DNA from: Paludibacteraceae bacterium
GTDB lineage: Bacteria > Bacteroidota > Bacteroidia > Bacteroidales > Paludibacteraceae
Assembly (NCBI GenBank): GCA_017478725.1
Contig: JAFVDD010000012.1
Coordinates: 62,001-126,000 of the forward strand
Reading direction: 5' to 3'
DNA length: 64,000 nucleotides
Positions 26,339-35,194 of this stretch are shown here, one piece after another. The position numbers and the translations under genes were made by a program. Under the pieces are notes generated by a model. The model searched no databases. It worked only from the letters and a program-made list of their open reading frames with translations, and was not told where the DNA came from. How positions within the stretch are numbered: position 1 is the stretch's first letter; every line of letters begins with the position of its first letter.

Positions 26339-27463
26339 ATGAATACATCACAGAATCCTTTTGTCCTCTTTGGGTATGAGTCACCTGAATATTTCTGTGA
26401 CAGGGAAGAAGAAAGCCGTGAATTGATTTCTACGCTTCGCAACGGTAGGAACGTTACACTGCGTAGTCCACGTCGAATTGGAAAAACCGGCTTGATACAT
26501 CATGTGTTCCATCTAATTGAACAAACCTACCCTAACGAAAAATGTTTCTATATTGACCTTTTCCCAACCCACAGCCTTGATGATATGGTTAAAGAGTTGG
26601 CAAAAGTGATTATCGGACAATTAGATACTCCTTTGCAAAAGGTAGAAGGGTATATGGCACAATTTTTCAAGAGTTGCAGAATCTACTTTTCCGCAGATCC
26701 ATTGACCGGAAGTCCGCAATTGGGAGTGGATTTTATTAACAATAACCCTATTGCAACATTGGAGGAGATTTTTGCTTATATTCGCAAATCAGAACGACAA
26801 TGTTATATCGCCATAGATGAATTTCAGCAAATAGTAGAATACCCCGAGACTAATGTAGAGGCTTTGCTACGCACACATGTCCAGCAATGTCCTAATGTAC
26901 ATTTTGTATTCTCCGGCAGTAAGCAGCATCTAATGTCAGATATCTTCAACTCACCTAAAAGGCCTTTCTATCGCAGTACTGACAAAATAACGTTGGACGT
27001 CATTCCTGAAAAATCCTATTATGCCTTTGCCAACAAATGGATGCAGCAAGCAGAGATAAGTCTATCTTCAGACTTATTCCACATGTTGTATTCGATGGTG
27101 AATGGCTATACATGGTACGTACAATACATATTAAATCGCATATACGAGTTGCACCAGCAGGTCGTGGCAGAAGAGACTATTTTGAGTTGCGTAGATGACA
27201 TCATTCGTCGCGAGCAGGATGACTATCGGCATTTGTATAACTTGCTCACAAGCAATCAGGCTCAGGTATTACGTGCCATTGCCAAAGAAAAAATTGCAGG
27301 GGCACCTGCTTCCAAAGAATTCCTTAGCAAATATAATCTGCCTGCAGCCAGCAGCGTAAAGCGAGCAATAGACTACCTGAAAGAGAAGGAATATATCTAT
27401 CCAGCAGAAGACGGATATATTGTATATGACCGATTTATGGCAATCTGGTTGCAACGATTATAA
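26339..27463 (+). CDS. Solitary AAA ATPase (archaeal-type ATPase family)
   Basis: The 374-residue product has a degenerate-start Walker A (RSPRRIGKTGLI), Walker B (CYIAIDEFQQI), an arginine-bearing sensor segment (VFSGSKQHLM) and a C-terminal winged-helix region (ASSVKRAIDYLKEKEYIYP). This is the stand-alone P-loop ATPase type common in Bacteroidota and archaea, distinct from the DUF4143 protein at 13437. Function is unknown. ATG at 26339 fits the promoter at 26233 and gives the family's usual QNPFVLFGYESPEYFCDRE opening. It separates the PglC-like and aminotransferase genes, again as an apparent insertion. Confidence 0.85.
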   Translation: MNTSQNPFVLFGYESPEYFCDREEESRELISTLRNGRNVTLRSPRRIGKTGLIHHVFHLIEQTYPNEKCFYIDLFPTHSLDDMVKELAKVIIGQLDTPLQKVEGYMAQFFKSCRIYFSADPLTGSPQLGVDFINNNPIATLEEIFAYIRKSERQCYIAIDEFQQIVEYPETNVEALLRTHVQQCPNVHFVFSGSKQHLMSDIFNSPKRPFYRSTDKITLDVIPEKSYYAFANKWMQQAEISLSSDLFHMLYSMVNGYTWYVQYILNRIYELHQQVVAEETILSCVDDIIRREQDDYRHLYNLLTSNQAQVLRAIAKEKIAGAPASKEFLSKYNLPAASSVKRAIDYLKEKEYIYPAEDGYIVYDRFMAIWLQRL

Positions 27464-27488
27464 ACAAAGAATAAACATACCAAACTTT

Positions 27489-28763
27489 ATGGAACGGAAA
27501 ACAATATACCTGTGTCTGGCTCATATGTCCGAAGAGGGACTGGAGCAAAAATACGTGAAAGAGGCGTTTGACACCAATTGGGTAGTGCCTCTGGGACCGA
27601 ATGTAAATGCATTCGAAGAGGACCTAAAGACATTCGTTAACTCGCAGGAAAACGGAAGCGAAAATCCCAATAGAGAAATAGTCGCTCTATCTGCCGGAAC
27701 GGCGGCGATTCATCTTGCGTTGATTGCTTGCGGAGTACAAGCAGGCGACGAGGTGATTTGCCAATCGTTCACTTTCTGTGCGTCCGCCAATCCTGTGACC
27801 TACATCGGAGCTACGCCTGTGTTCATCGATTCGGAGAAAGACAGCTGGAACATGGATCCGGCTATGCTGGAGCAAGCCATTTTGGACCGCAAAGCCAAGA
27901 CCGGCAAGTATCCCAAGGCTATCATTCCTGTTGCCCTATATGGCATGCCGTATCGTATCGAAGAGATAATGGCTATTGCCAATAAATACGGCATTCCTGT
28001 CATTGAAGATGCAGCAGAAGGTATGGGCAGTCGATGGAAAGGACGGGTTATAGGAACCTTCGGCAATTATGGTGTACTCTCATTCAACGGCAACAAGATG
28101 ATTACTACTTCCGGCGGAGGAGCATTGATATGCAAGGATGCAGAAGCAAAAAACAAGATCATGTGGCTGGCAACTCAGGCGCGTGAAGCATATCCATATT
28201 ATCAGCATGAGACTATCGGATTTAATTACCGTCTGAGCAATATATGCGCCGGTATAGGTCGCGGACAAATGACCGTTCTGAATGACCATCTGGCCCACCA
28301 TAAGCATGTGCAAGCCCGTTATAAGGAATTGCTAAAAGACGTTCCCGGGATTCATTTGCACGAAGCACCGAACGCTGATTTTGATGCCAACTATTGGCTT
28401 TGCACCATTACGATTGATCCGGAAGTACGTATCAAAGGACAAGAGAATGCTTACAAAGAGACGGTGAAATCTGCAGTGGGCGGTGCCGCTGGAGTCATTC
28501 ACATGGTGGATTCTCCGACAACTGACTGCCAACCCAATGAGAACGTAGAGGCACTACGCGTATATATGTTAGAGCATAAGATTGAAGCCCGACCTGTATG
28601 GAAGCCTATGCACAAACAGCCAGTTTTCAAAAATTCCCCTGCCTACATCAATGGCGTCAGTGAGGCGATATTCAAAATAGGTATGTGCTTACCTGCCGGC
28701 CCAATGGTAAGTGATGAGGATATTGAGTATATCGTAGAGACGATAAAAAGTGCTATTGTATAG
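27489..28763 (+). CDS. DegT/PglE-like sugar aminotransferase
   Basis: The 424-residue product is a PLP-dependent aminotransferase of the DegT/DnrJ/EryC1/StrS family. It has SAGTAAIHLALIA (cofactor phosphate site), VIEDAAEGMGSRW (Asp174), LSFNGNKMITTSGGGAL with the PLP-binding Lys203, and FNYRLSNICAGIG. These enzymes put an amino group on a 4-keto (or 3-keto) nucleotide sugar. With the PglC- and PglD-like genes it matches the UDP-bacillosamine-type pathway, but no 4,6-dehydratase is in the window. ATG at 27489 is used; upstream in-frame codons lie in the end of the ATPase gene. Confidence 0.87.
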   Translation: MERKTIYLCLAHMSEEGLEQKYVKEAFDTNWVVPLGPNVNAFEEDLKTFVNSQENGSENPNREIVALSAGTAAIHLALIACGVQAGDEVICQSFTFCASANPVTYIGATPVFIDSEKDSWNMDPAMLEQAILDRKAKTGKYPKAIIPVALYGMPYRIEEIMAIANKYGIPVIEDAAEGMGSRWKGRVIGTFGNYGVLSFNGNKMITTSGGGALICKDAEAKNKIMWLATQAREAYPYYQHETIGFNYRLSNICAGIGRGQMTVLNDHLAHHKHVQARYKELLKDVPGIHLHEAPNADFDANYWLCTITIDPEVRIKGQENAYKETVKSAVGGAAGVIHMVDSPTTDCQPNENVEALRVYMLEHKIEARPVWKPMHKQPVFKNSPAYINGVSEAIFKIGMCLPAGPMVSDEDIEYIVETIKSAIV

Positions 28764-28767
28764 ATTT

Positions 28768-29988
28768 ATGCAACGGGAATTTATATTAATCAACATTATC
28801 GGTTTTGACAAACCGGGTGTAACAGCCGCCGTGACGGAGGTGTTGGGCAAGTACGGTGCGTACGTGCAAGATATCGGTCAATCGAACCTGCATCACCAAC
28901 TTAATCTGAGTATATTGATTCGCGTGGATGACGCATCCAAGAGCGGCGATATGATCAAAGAAGTGCTCTTCTGCTGCTCACGGCTGGAGATGATTGTACG
29001 ATTCACACCTCTGAGCGAAGAGGAATACTCCGCATGGGTGGGCAGACAGGAACAAGAGCGATACGTAGTGACGCTTCTTGCCCGCGAACTGAACGCCCGG
29101 CACATAGCAAGGGTAACAGCCCTGCTGGCAGAACGGCAACTGAATATCGACAATATCCTGCGACTGAGCGAGCGTCCGGGCATAGACCTGCCGATAGAGA
29201 AAAGACATTCGTGCATTGAGTTTTCACTCCGAGGCAACCTACCCGACCGCGAGGCTTTGCAAAAGAAACTGATGGAAGTGTCACATGAGGAAGGGATAGA
29301 TATTTCATTCCAGCGCGATGATATGTTCCGCCGCAACAGACGATTGATCTGCGTAGATATGGACTCCACTTTCATCCAGACCGAGGTGATCGACGAGTTG
29401 GCACAACGGGCAGGTGTGGGCGATGAGGTCAAAGCCATCACACTCTCCGCCATGCGCGGCGAGATTGATTTCAAGGAGAGTTTCACCCGACGAGTAGCTT
29501 TGCTGAAAGGATTGGATGCCGGCGTACGGCAGGACATTATTGACAAACTGCCTATTACCGAAGGCGCCGACAGGCTGTTCGGCGTACTGAAGAAATGCGG
29601 TTTCAAGATTGCTATCCTCTCCGGCGGATTCATGTTTGTAGGCAAATACCTGCAAGAACGTTTCGGCGTGGATTATGTGTATGCCAACGAACTGGAGATA
29701 CAGGACGGCAAGTTCACAGGCCGGTATATAGGCGATATAGTTGATGCACGGAGAAAAGCCGAACTGCTGGAACTGATTGCCCAGGTTGAGCACATCGATC
29801 TGGCACAAGTGATAGCCGTAGGCGACGGCGCAAACGACCTGAATATGCTCGGCAAAGCCGGTCTGGGAATCGCGTTCCATGCCAAACCCAAAGTACAGGC
29901 GAGCGCCCAGCAATCCATCTCGACAGTCGGACTGGACGGCATTCTGTATTTCCTGGGATTCAAGGATGCGTTCCTTAGGGAAAATTAA
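28768..29988 (+). CDS. serB: Phosphoserine phosphatase with N-terminal ACT domains
   Basis: The 406-residue product has a pair of ACT-like domains (ILINIIGFDKPGVTAAVTEV and a second at about residue 95) followed by a HAD phosphatase. The HAD motifs are DMDST with nucleophile Asp197, ILSGGFMF with the motif II Ser, and GDGANDLNML. It removes phosphate from phosphoserine in the last step of serine synthesis; ACT domains usually bind serine. ATG at 28768 follows the aminotransferase stop by four bases. It marks the change from the glycan locus to housekeeping genes with more balanced composition. Confidence 0.93.
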   Translation: MQREFILINIIGFDKPGVTAAVTEVLGKYGAYVQDIGQSNLHHQLNLSILIRVDDASKSGDMIKEVLFCCSRLEMIVRFTPLSEEEYSAWVGRQEQERYVVTLLARELNARHIARVTALLAERQLNIDNILRLSERPGIDLPIEKRHSCIEFSLRGNLPDREALQKKLMEVSHEEGIDISFQRDDMFRRNRRLICVDMDSTFIQTEVIDELAQRAGVGDEVKAITLSAMRGEIDFKESFTRRVALLKGLDAGVRQDIIDKLPITEGADRLFGVLKKCGFKIAILSGGFMFVGKYLQERFGVDYVYANELEIQDGKFTGRYIGDIVDARRKAELLELIAQVEHIDLAQVIAVGDGANDLNMLGKAGLGIAFHAKPKVQASAQQSISTVGLDGILYFLGFKDAFLREN

Positions 29989-30015
29989 AATTACGAATTA
30001 AGAATTGCAAATTGC
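29988..30015. repeat. Heptanucleotide array filling the serB-ftsY gap
   Basis: Units AAATTAC, GAATTAA, GAATTGC and AAATTGC start at the last base of the serB stop and end 4 bp before the ftsY ATG at 30020. Confidence 0.8.
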
Positions 30016-30019
30016 GCTT

Positions 30020-30982
30020 ATGGCATTTTTCGGATTATTTAACAGAGAGAAGAAAGAGACCCTGGATAAGGGTTTGGAGAAAAGCAAAGAGTCGGTGCTG
30101 AGCAAGATCGGGCACGCTATTGCCGGTAAATCCACCATAGATGACGATGTGCTGGATGATTTGGAGGAGGCGCTGATTACATCGGATGTAGGCGTGGAGA
30201 CTACACTACGTATTATAGAACGCGTGCAAGAGCGCGCGAAACGCGACAAATACCTCGGCACCGCGGAGTTGCGACAGATACTGGTGGAAGAGATTGCAGA
30301 TCTGCTGCAAGAGAACAACACCGCGGATGTATTGGATTTTGCAGACAAGTTGCCCGCCAAGCCCTATGTGATCATGGTAGTGGGCGTGAACGGCGTAGGC
30401 AAAACAACCACGATCGGCAAGCTGGCATACCAATACAAACAGGCAGGCAAGAAAGTGTATCTGGGTGCAGCCGACACATTCCGCGCGGCAGCCGTGGAGC
30501 AACTCTGTATCTGGGGCGAGCGCGTAGGCGTGCCAGTGATCAAACAGCAACAAGGCAGCGACCCGGCATCTGTGGCGTTTGATACCCTGCAATCCGCAAA
30601 AGCCAATGATGCAGACGTGGTGCTGATTGACACAGCCGGCCGCCTGCACAACAAAGTGAACCTGATGAACGAGTTGACGAAGATCAAGAACGTGATGCAG
30701 AAAGTAGTACCGGACGCTCCTCACGACGTGATGCTGGTGCTGGACGGTTCTACCGGACAGAACGCATTTGAGCAGGCAAGGCAGTTCACCGCCGCCACAC
30801 AAGTCAGCTCGCTCGCTATCACCAAACTGGACGGTACTGCCAAGGGCGGCGTAGTCATCGGCATCAGCGACCAATTCAAGATTCCGGTAAGGTACATCGG
30901 GCTGGGCGAACAGATGACCGATTTGCAGGTTTTCAACCGCAAGGAGTTTGTAGATTCGCTGTTAGGAGCGGTGGCGAAATAA
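30020..30982 (+). CDS. ftsY: Signal recognition particle receptor FtsY
   Basis: The 320-residue product has the short N domain (ALITSDVGVETTLRIIERV) and the G domain with GVNGVGKTTTIGKLA (about 121-135), DTAGRLHNK, TKLDGTAKGG and the C-terminal GLGEQMTDL. FtsY is the membrane-associated SRP GTPase that receives ribosome-nascent chain complexes. The long acidic N-terminal A domain of E. coli FtsY is absent, as in most Bacteroidota. The ATG at 30020 is chosen over an upstream TTG that falls in the repeat array. Confidence 0.95.
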   Translation: MAFFGLFNREKKETLDKGLEKSKESVLSKIGHAIAGKSTIDDDVLDDLEEALITSDVGVETTLRIIERVQERAKRDKYLGTAELRQILVEEIADLLQENNTADVLDFADKLPAKPYVIMVVGVNGVGKTTTIGKLAYQYKQAGKKVYLGAADTFRAAAVEQLCIWGERVGVPVIKQQQGSDPASVAFDTLQSAKANDADVVLIDTAGRLHNKVNLMNELTKIKNVMQKVVPDAPHDVMLVLDGSTGQNAFEQARQFTAATQVSSLAITKLDGTAKGGVVIGISDQFKIPVRYIGLGEQMTDLQVFNRKEFVDSLLGAVAK

Positions 30983-30999
30983 GATAAGCCCCACCCCAG

Positions 31000-31018
31000 C
31001 CCTCCCCCGTAGGGAGGG
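31000..31018. terminator. GC-rich hairpin after ftsY
   Basis: CCCTCCC (31000-31006) and GGGAGGG (31012-31018) form a 7-bp stem with a 5-nt loop. The flanking CCCCACCCCAGCC phrase suggests a dispersed Bacteroidales repeat used as a terminator. No T-tract follows. Confidence 0.55.
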
Positions 31019-31031
31019 AGAAGATGCCAAA

Positions 31032-31059
31032 AGTTGATAGTTACAATTGAAAGTTTAAA
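31032..31059. repeat. Degenerate heptanucleotide array before aspA
   Basis: Units AGTTGAT, AGTTACA, ATTGAAA and GTTTAAA recur every 7 bp and end 11 bp before the aspA start. Confidence 0.55.
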
Positions 31060-31070
31060 TATCTGATATT

Positions 31071-32468
31071 ATGGAACAAAAGTATCGTATAGAATCTGAT
31101 TTGCTGGGCGAGTTGCAAGTGCCTGCCGAAGCATATTACGGGGTACAGACACAACGCGGTATCAACAATTACAAGGTATCCAACCTGAAGATGTCCGATT
31201 TCCCCGAGTACATCATAGCTATTGCATACATCAAACTGGCAGCCGTAGAAGCCAACCATGAGCTGGGTGTGATCAATAACGAGATACACGCAGCCATTGC
31301 GCAGGCCTGCCGCGAGATTATCGACGGCAAGATGCATGACCAGTTCCCGACAGACATGGTACAAGGCGGCGCCGGCACTACCGTCAACATGAACGCCAAC
31401 GAGGTAATTGCCAACCGTGCACTGGAGATTATGGGTCACCAGCGCGGCGAATACCAGTACTGTTCGCCCAATGACCACGTGAACTGTGCGCAGAGCACCA
31501 ACGATGCCTACCCTTCCGCATTCCGCTATGCATTTATCCGGATGAACCGCGGATTGGAGGCGGAGTTGAAAGAGCTGATTGCATCCCTCAGAAAGAAAGG
31601 CGACGAATACAACGACTCCATCAAGATGGGCCGTACACAACTGCAAGACGCTGTACCGATGACCAGCGGACAGGAGTTTCATGCGTTTGCCAACAACCTG
31701 GAGGAGGAAGTAGCCAATCTGGAGCGCAACGTCAAACTGCTCTATGAGATCAATATGGGCGGAACGGCCATCGGCACCGGTCTGAACGCTGTAGCCGGAT
31801 ATGCAGAGTTATGCACCAAGAAAATGTGCGAACTAACAGGCGAGCCATTCCTGAAAGCCAGCGACCTGGTAGAAGCGACACCGGATACCGGCGCCTATGT
31901 GAGCTACTCGGCTGCACTGAAACGTCTGGCTGTCAAACTGAGCAAGACCTGCAATGACCTGAGACTAATGGCCAGCGGTCCGCGCTGCGGTCTGCATGAG
32001 ATCAATCTCCCGCCAATGGCTCCCGGAAGCTCGATTATGCCGGGTAAAGTGAATCCCGTTATACCCGAAGTGACCAACCAGGTTTGCTTCAAAGTAATTG
32101 GTAACGACACGGCTGTATGCTTTGCCGCGGAGGCAGGCCAATTGCAACTGAATGTGATGGAGCCGATCATCACCGAGTGTATCTTCGAGTCCATCACATG
32201 GCTGAAGAATGTGATGAAGATTCTGCGCGAGAAATGCATTGACGGCATCACTATCAACCGCGAGCACAATGCTCTGATGGTGAAGAACTCCATCGGCATT
32301 GTAACAGCGCTCAATCCTGTGATTGGCTACAAAGCGTCCACCAAGATAGCCAAAGAAGCTTTGGAAACCGGCAAAGGCGTATATGATCTTGTGTTAGAGC
32401 ACGGATTGATGAGCAAGGAGCAATTGGATCAGTTGCTGGACCCGGAAAACATGTTGGCAGCACACTGA
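31071..32468 (+). CDS. aspA: Aspartate ammonia-lyase
   Basis: The 465-residue product belongs to the fumarase/aspartase superfamily. It has the signature GSSIMPGKVNPV, the conserved TNDAYPSAFR and MGRTQLQDAVP segments, and an opening (IESDLLGELQVPAEAYYGVQT) typical of AspA rather than FumC. It interconverts aspartate with fumarate and ammonia, feeding the fumarate-reducing branch common in Bacteroidales. FumC is the alternative; the SPNDHVNCAQSTNDAYP segment favours aspartase. It ends before a strong bidirectional terminator. Confidence 0.9.
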   Translation: MEQKYRIESDLLGELQVPAEAYYGVQTQRGINNYKVSNLKMSDFPEYIIAIAYIKLAAVEANHELGVINNEIHAAIAQACREIIDGKMHDQFPTDMVQGGAGTTVNMNANEVIANRALEIMGHQRGEYQYCSPNDHVNCAQSTNDAYPSAFRYAFIRMNRGLEAELKELIASLRKKGDEYNDSIKMGRTQLQDAVPMTSGQEFHAFANNLEEEVANLERNVKLLYEINMGGTAIGTGLNAVAGYAELCTKKMCELTGEPFLKASDLVEATPDTGAYVSYSAALKRLAVKLSKTCNDLRLMASGPRCGLHEINLPPMAPGSSIMPGKVNPVIPEVTNQVCFKVIGNDTAVCFAAEAGQLQLNVMEPIITECIFESITWLKNVMKILREKCIDGITINREHNALMVKNSIGIVTALNPVIGYKASTKIAKEALETGKGVYDLVLEHGLMSKEQLDQLLDPENMLAAH

Positions 32469-32500
32469 TTCGGACAGTTGGCATTGCATTAGAACCAATC

Positions 32501-32532
32501 AAAAAAGGAGACCCATATAAGTCTCCTTTTTT
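32501..32532. terminator. Bidirectional intrinsic terminator
   Basis: AAAAAAGGAGAC, 8-nt loop, GTCTCCTTTTTT. The A- and T-tracts allow it to end transcription from aspA (plus) and from the convergent gene ending at 32550 (minus). Confidence 0.9.
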
Positions 32533-32549
32533 GATGTATTATCTGCGGC

Positions 32550-33803
32550 CTATCTGCGAACCGAGCCTCCTGAACTACGGGTTGCGCCACCGCCTCCGGA
32601 GTAACTGCTGCTTCCCCTGCTAACGGATCCTCCGCCGGAATAGCTGCTTCTGGAGGAAGATGAGCCTCCGTAATAACTGCTGCTTCTGCTGCTACTGCCC
32701 GACGAGGCTGCTGAAGAACGGGCTGTTGCGCCGGATGAATATGTCGCGCCTGTAGAACGGGTTGATGTTGCAGCAGAGCGTGCGGTTGAGGAGGTTGATC
32801 GGGTCGTTGCGGCTGAAGACGAGCGGCTTGCCTCGGAAGAAGAAGCTGATCTGCCTGAACCCGTTGAACGTTGAGCCGTAGCAGTACGCTGAGTGACCGC
32901 CGAAGATGTTCGCTGATTATCAGCTGAACCGGTGCGTTGCGCAGCTGTTGTGCGGCTACCATACGTACGCTCAGATGCAGAAGCAGTACGAGTAGATACG
33001 CCTGCGCTGCGCGTTGCCACATTACGGTCGGTTGACGTTGAAGCACTGCGGGTTGTCACGCCTGTGGTGTTGCGAAGCTGACCGGCGTTGGTTACACCGC
33101 TATTACGTTGCGCGAACGAAGTATTGGGATTAGCCGCTGCGTAGTCGCGACGCGATACTCCACTATGCATTTCCACATAACCGTTGCGAACACTGCGTCC
33201 GGGACGGAACGAGCAGTAATGATGGTGATGGTGGAAGGCATAGCAATGTGCCCAATAGCGATCGCAAGCCCAGCAACCATGTACGTACCACCAGCCGGGA
33301 TAATACCCCCAATACCAGGGCGATGCCCATGCCACCCATGCGGGACCCCAGAACCAATCATATATAACAGGACGATAGATATAAACAGGCTCAATGATAT
33401 AATTGGTGCCGTAAATATACTCATCTCCCACTATCTGGACAGAGACTTTGTTTGCCTCGTCTTTGACCACATAGATGGATGCCACATCCTGGTATATATC
33501 TTTTGCCAAGATAGCCTGAAGCACAATCAGACGTTTGTTGCCCTCGCCTGTTTCCACAACGCGCAGATAATCCACCTGTCCATCCCCATTGAGGTCAAGG
33601 TTGCAGAATGCACTATCCGGATTGTTGAGCTTCATCTCGAACTGCTCCAGGTTTTCAGCTTCCGCAAAAAGCTTAGCTACCACCTTCAGATCCAGTCCCT
33701 CAGAGATGTCTGAACTGTTGGCGGAAACCGTGATTCTCTCATCCGCCCATAACGCCGTACTCATGAGCATAAGCGTCATCAGAAGTGTAGTTAATCGTTT
33801 CAT
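32550..33803 (-). CDS. Exported protein with EF-hand-like motif and Ser/Arg-rich tail
   Basis: The 417-residue product has a signal peptide (KRLTTLLMTLMLMSTALWA), an EF-hand-like loop (CNLDLNGDGQVDYLRVVE, about 67-84) and an aromatic stretch (residues about 137-196) with repeated Trp/Tyr/Pro and a run of five His. The second half is low complexity, with repeated Thr-Arg-Ser-Ala and then Ser-Ser-Arg-Ser/Tyr-Gly-Gly patterns. I do not recognise a characterised family; similar proteins are common in Bacteroidota. A calcium-binding or structural envelope role is inference. An 11-bp-periodic array lies 60 bp upstream. Confidence 0.8.
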   Translation of the reverse strand: MKRLTTLLMTLMLMSTALWADERITVSANSSDISEGLDLKVVAKLFAEAENLEQFEMKLNNPDSAFCNLDLNGDGQVDYLRVVETGEGNKRLIVLQAILAKDIYQDVASIYVVKDEANKVSVQIVGDEYIYGTNYIIEPVYIYRPVIYDWFWGPAWVAWASPWYWGYYPGWWYVHGCWACDRYWAHCYAFHHHHHYCSFRPGRSVRNGYVEMHSGVSRRDYAAANPNTSFAQRNSGVTNAGQLRNTTGVTTRSASTSTDRNVATRSAGVSTRTASASERTYGSRTTAAQRTGSADNQRTSSAVTQRTATAQRSTGSGRSASSSEASRSSSAATTRSTSSTARSAATSTRSTGATYSSGATARSSAASSGSSSRSSSYYGGSSSSRSSYSGGGSVSRGSSSYSGGGGATRSSGGSVRR

Positions 33804-33862
33804 AATTGTAAAATTTTAAAGGTTCATTACTATTCCTTCAAATATCATGCCAAAATGTTCTC

Positions 33863-33922
33863 CCGATATTGATCCGATATTGATCCGATAAAACCCCGAT
33901 ATGCCCCCGATGTACTTCCGAT
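33863..33922. repeat. 11-bp-periodic CCGAT array (6 copies)
   Basis: CCGAT starts at 33863, 33874, 33885, 33896, 33907 and 33918, exactly 11 bp apart. On the minus strand it reads ATCGG towards the exported-protein gene that starts at 33803. Confidence 0.9.
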
Positions 33923-33934
33923 AAAGATTCAGGG

Positions 33935-35191
33935 TCAGACGAGTTTGAGATCATGATGCATTTTTTCCTTTTTGGTGCGCATATAACGCTCGTTCCATCG
34001 GTTAGGCTGTATTTCGATAGGCACATTCTCCACAATCTCGATGCCATAAGACTCCAGTCCGACACGCTTAACGGGGTTGTTGGTCATGAGACGGAGCTTG
34101 AGGGCTCCCATTTCCCGCAGAATCTGGGCACCTACGCCATAATCGCGTTCGTCAGGACGGAAACCGAGGTGAACATTGGCCTCCACCGTATCATCGCCTT
34201 CTTCCTGGAGTTTGTATGCACGAATCTTATTCATGAGCCCTATTCCGCGTCCTTCCTGGTTCATATAGACAAGAATACCTCTTCCTTCCTCCTCAATCAT
34301 CTGCATGGCTTTGGCGAGTTGTTCGCCGCATTCGCATCTGCGTGAACCGAATATATCGCCGGTGAGGCAACTGGAGTGAACCCGGCATAAGACAGGCTCG
34401 TCCGGCGCCCACTCGCCTTTGGTGAGCGCCACATGCTCCAAACCGGTGGTCAGATCGCGGAAAGGAGTAAGCATAAACTCTCCGTTCTGAGTAGGCAAAA
34501 ATACCGTTTCGCCTCTCTCGATGAGCGCAGACGGCAATTTACTGTCAGAGGATTCGGATTCCTCATGCGCGTCATAATGCCCTTCCTTCTCCAGACGATA
34601 TGCAATAAGGTCTTTGATGGTGATGAGTTTGAGGTCAAACTCGCGCGCCACCTCCTGGAGTTGCGGCATACGCGCCATCGTTCCGTCGGGATTCATGATC
34701 TCAATGAGTGCCGCAGCCGGTTGCAGTCCAGCCAGACGCGCCAGATCCACACCCGCCTCCGTATGTCCTGCGCGCTGGAGCACTCCACCCGCTTTGGCAT
34801 AAAGCGGATTGATATGCCCCGGACGTCCGAACGTCTCAGGCCGGCTCTTGGGATCAGCCAACGCGCGGATTGTAGCAGCGCGGTCGGCGGCAGAGACACC
34901 CGTAGTACACCCTTCGAGTTTGTCCACCGTTACCGTGAAAGGCGTACCGAGCATGGAGGTGTTGTTCGCCACCTGGTGCATCAGATCCAATTCAGCACAA
35001 CGCTGCTCGGTAATCGGGCAGCATAGCACACCGCGGCCATGTTTGAGCATGAAATTAACATTCTCCGGCGTTATTTTCTCGGCGGCAATGATGAAATCCC
35101 CTTCGTTCTCACGGTCTTCATCGTCAGCCACAATAACGAATTTTCCTTGGCGGAAATCGTCTAATGCTTCTTCTATAGTGTTGATTCTCAT
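33935..35191 (-). CDS. ribBA: Bifunctional riboflavin synthesis protein RibBA
   Basis: The 418-residue product fuses two enzymes. The first, to about residue 205, is 3,4-dihydroxy-2-butanone-4-phosphate synthase ([49 protein letters not shown]). The rest is GTP cyclohydrolase II with the zinc-binding Cys of [19 protein letters not shown] and the [18 protein letters not shown] motif. They make the two precursors of riboflavin. The gene starts three bases after the permease gene ends and is the last gene of the cdd operon. It ends close to the CCGAT array, which here lies beyond its stop. Confidence 0.95.
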   Translation of the reverse strand: MRINTIEEALDDFRQGKFVIVADDEDRENEGDFIIAAEKITPENVNFMLKHGRGVLCCPITEQRCAELDLMHQVANNTSMLGTPFTVTVDKLEGCTTGVSAADRAATIRALADPKSRPETFGRPGHINPLYAKAGGVLQRAGHTEAGVDLARLAGLQPAAALIEIMNPDGTMARMPQLQEVAREFDLKLITIKDLIAYRLEKEGHYDAHEESESSDSKLPSALIERGETVFLPTQNGEFMLTPFRDLTTGLEHVALTKGEWAPDEPVLCRVHSSCLTGDIFGSRRCECGEQLAKAMQMIEEEGRGILVYMNQEGRGIGLMNKIRAYKLQEEGDDTVEANVHLGFRPDERDYGVGAQILREMGALKLRLMTNNPVKRVGLESYGIEIVENVPIEIQPNRWNERYMRTKKEKMHHDLKLV

Positions 35192-35194
35192 ATG

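Noticed and set aside
31071-32468. Fumarase (fumC) identity for the aspA gene
   Set aside because: The N-terminal and mid-protein motifs fit aspartase better, although the signature sequence is shared by both.
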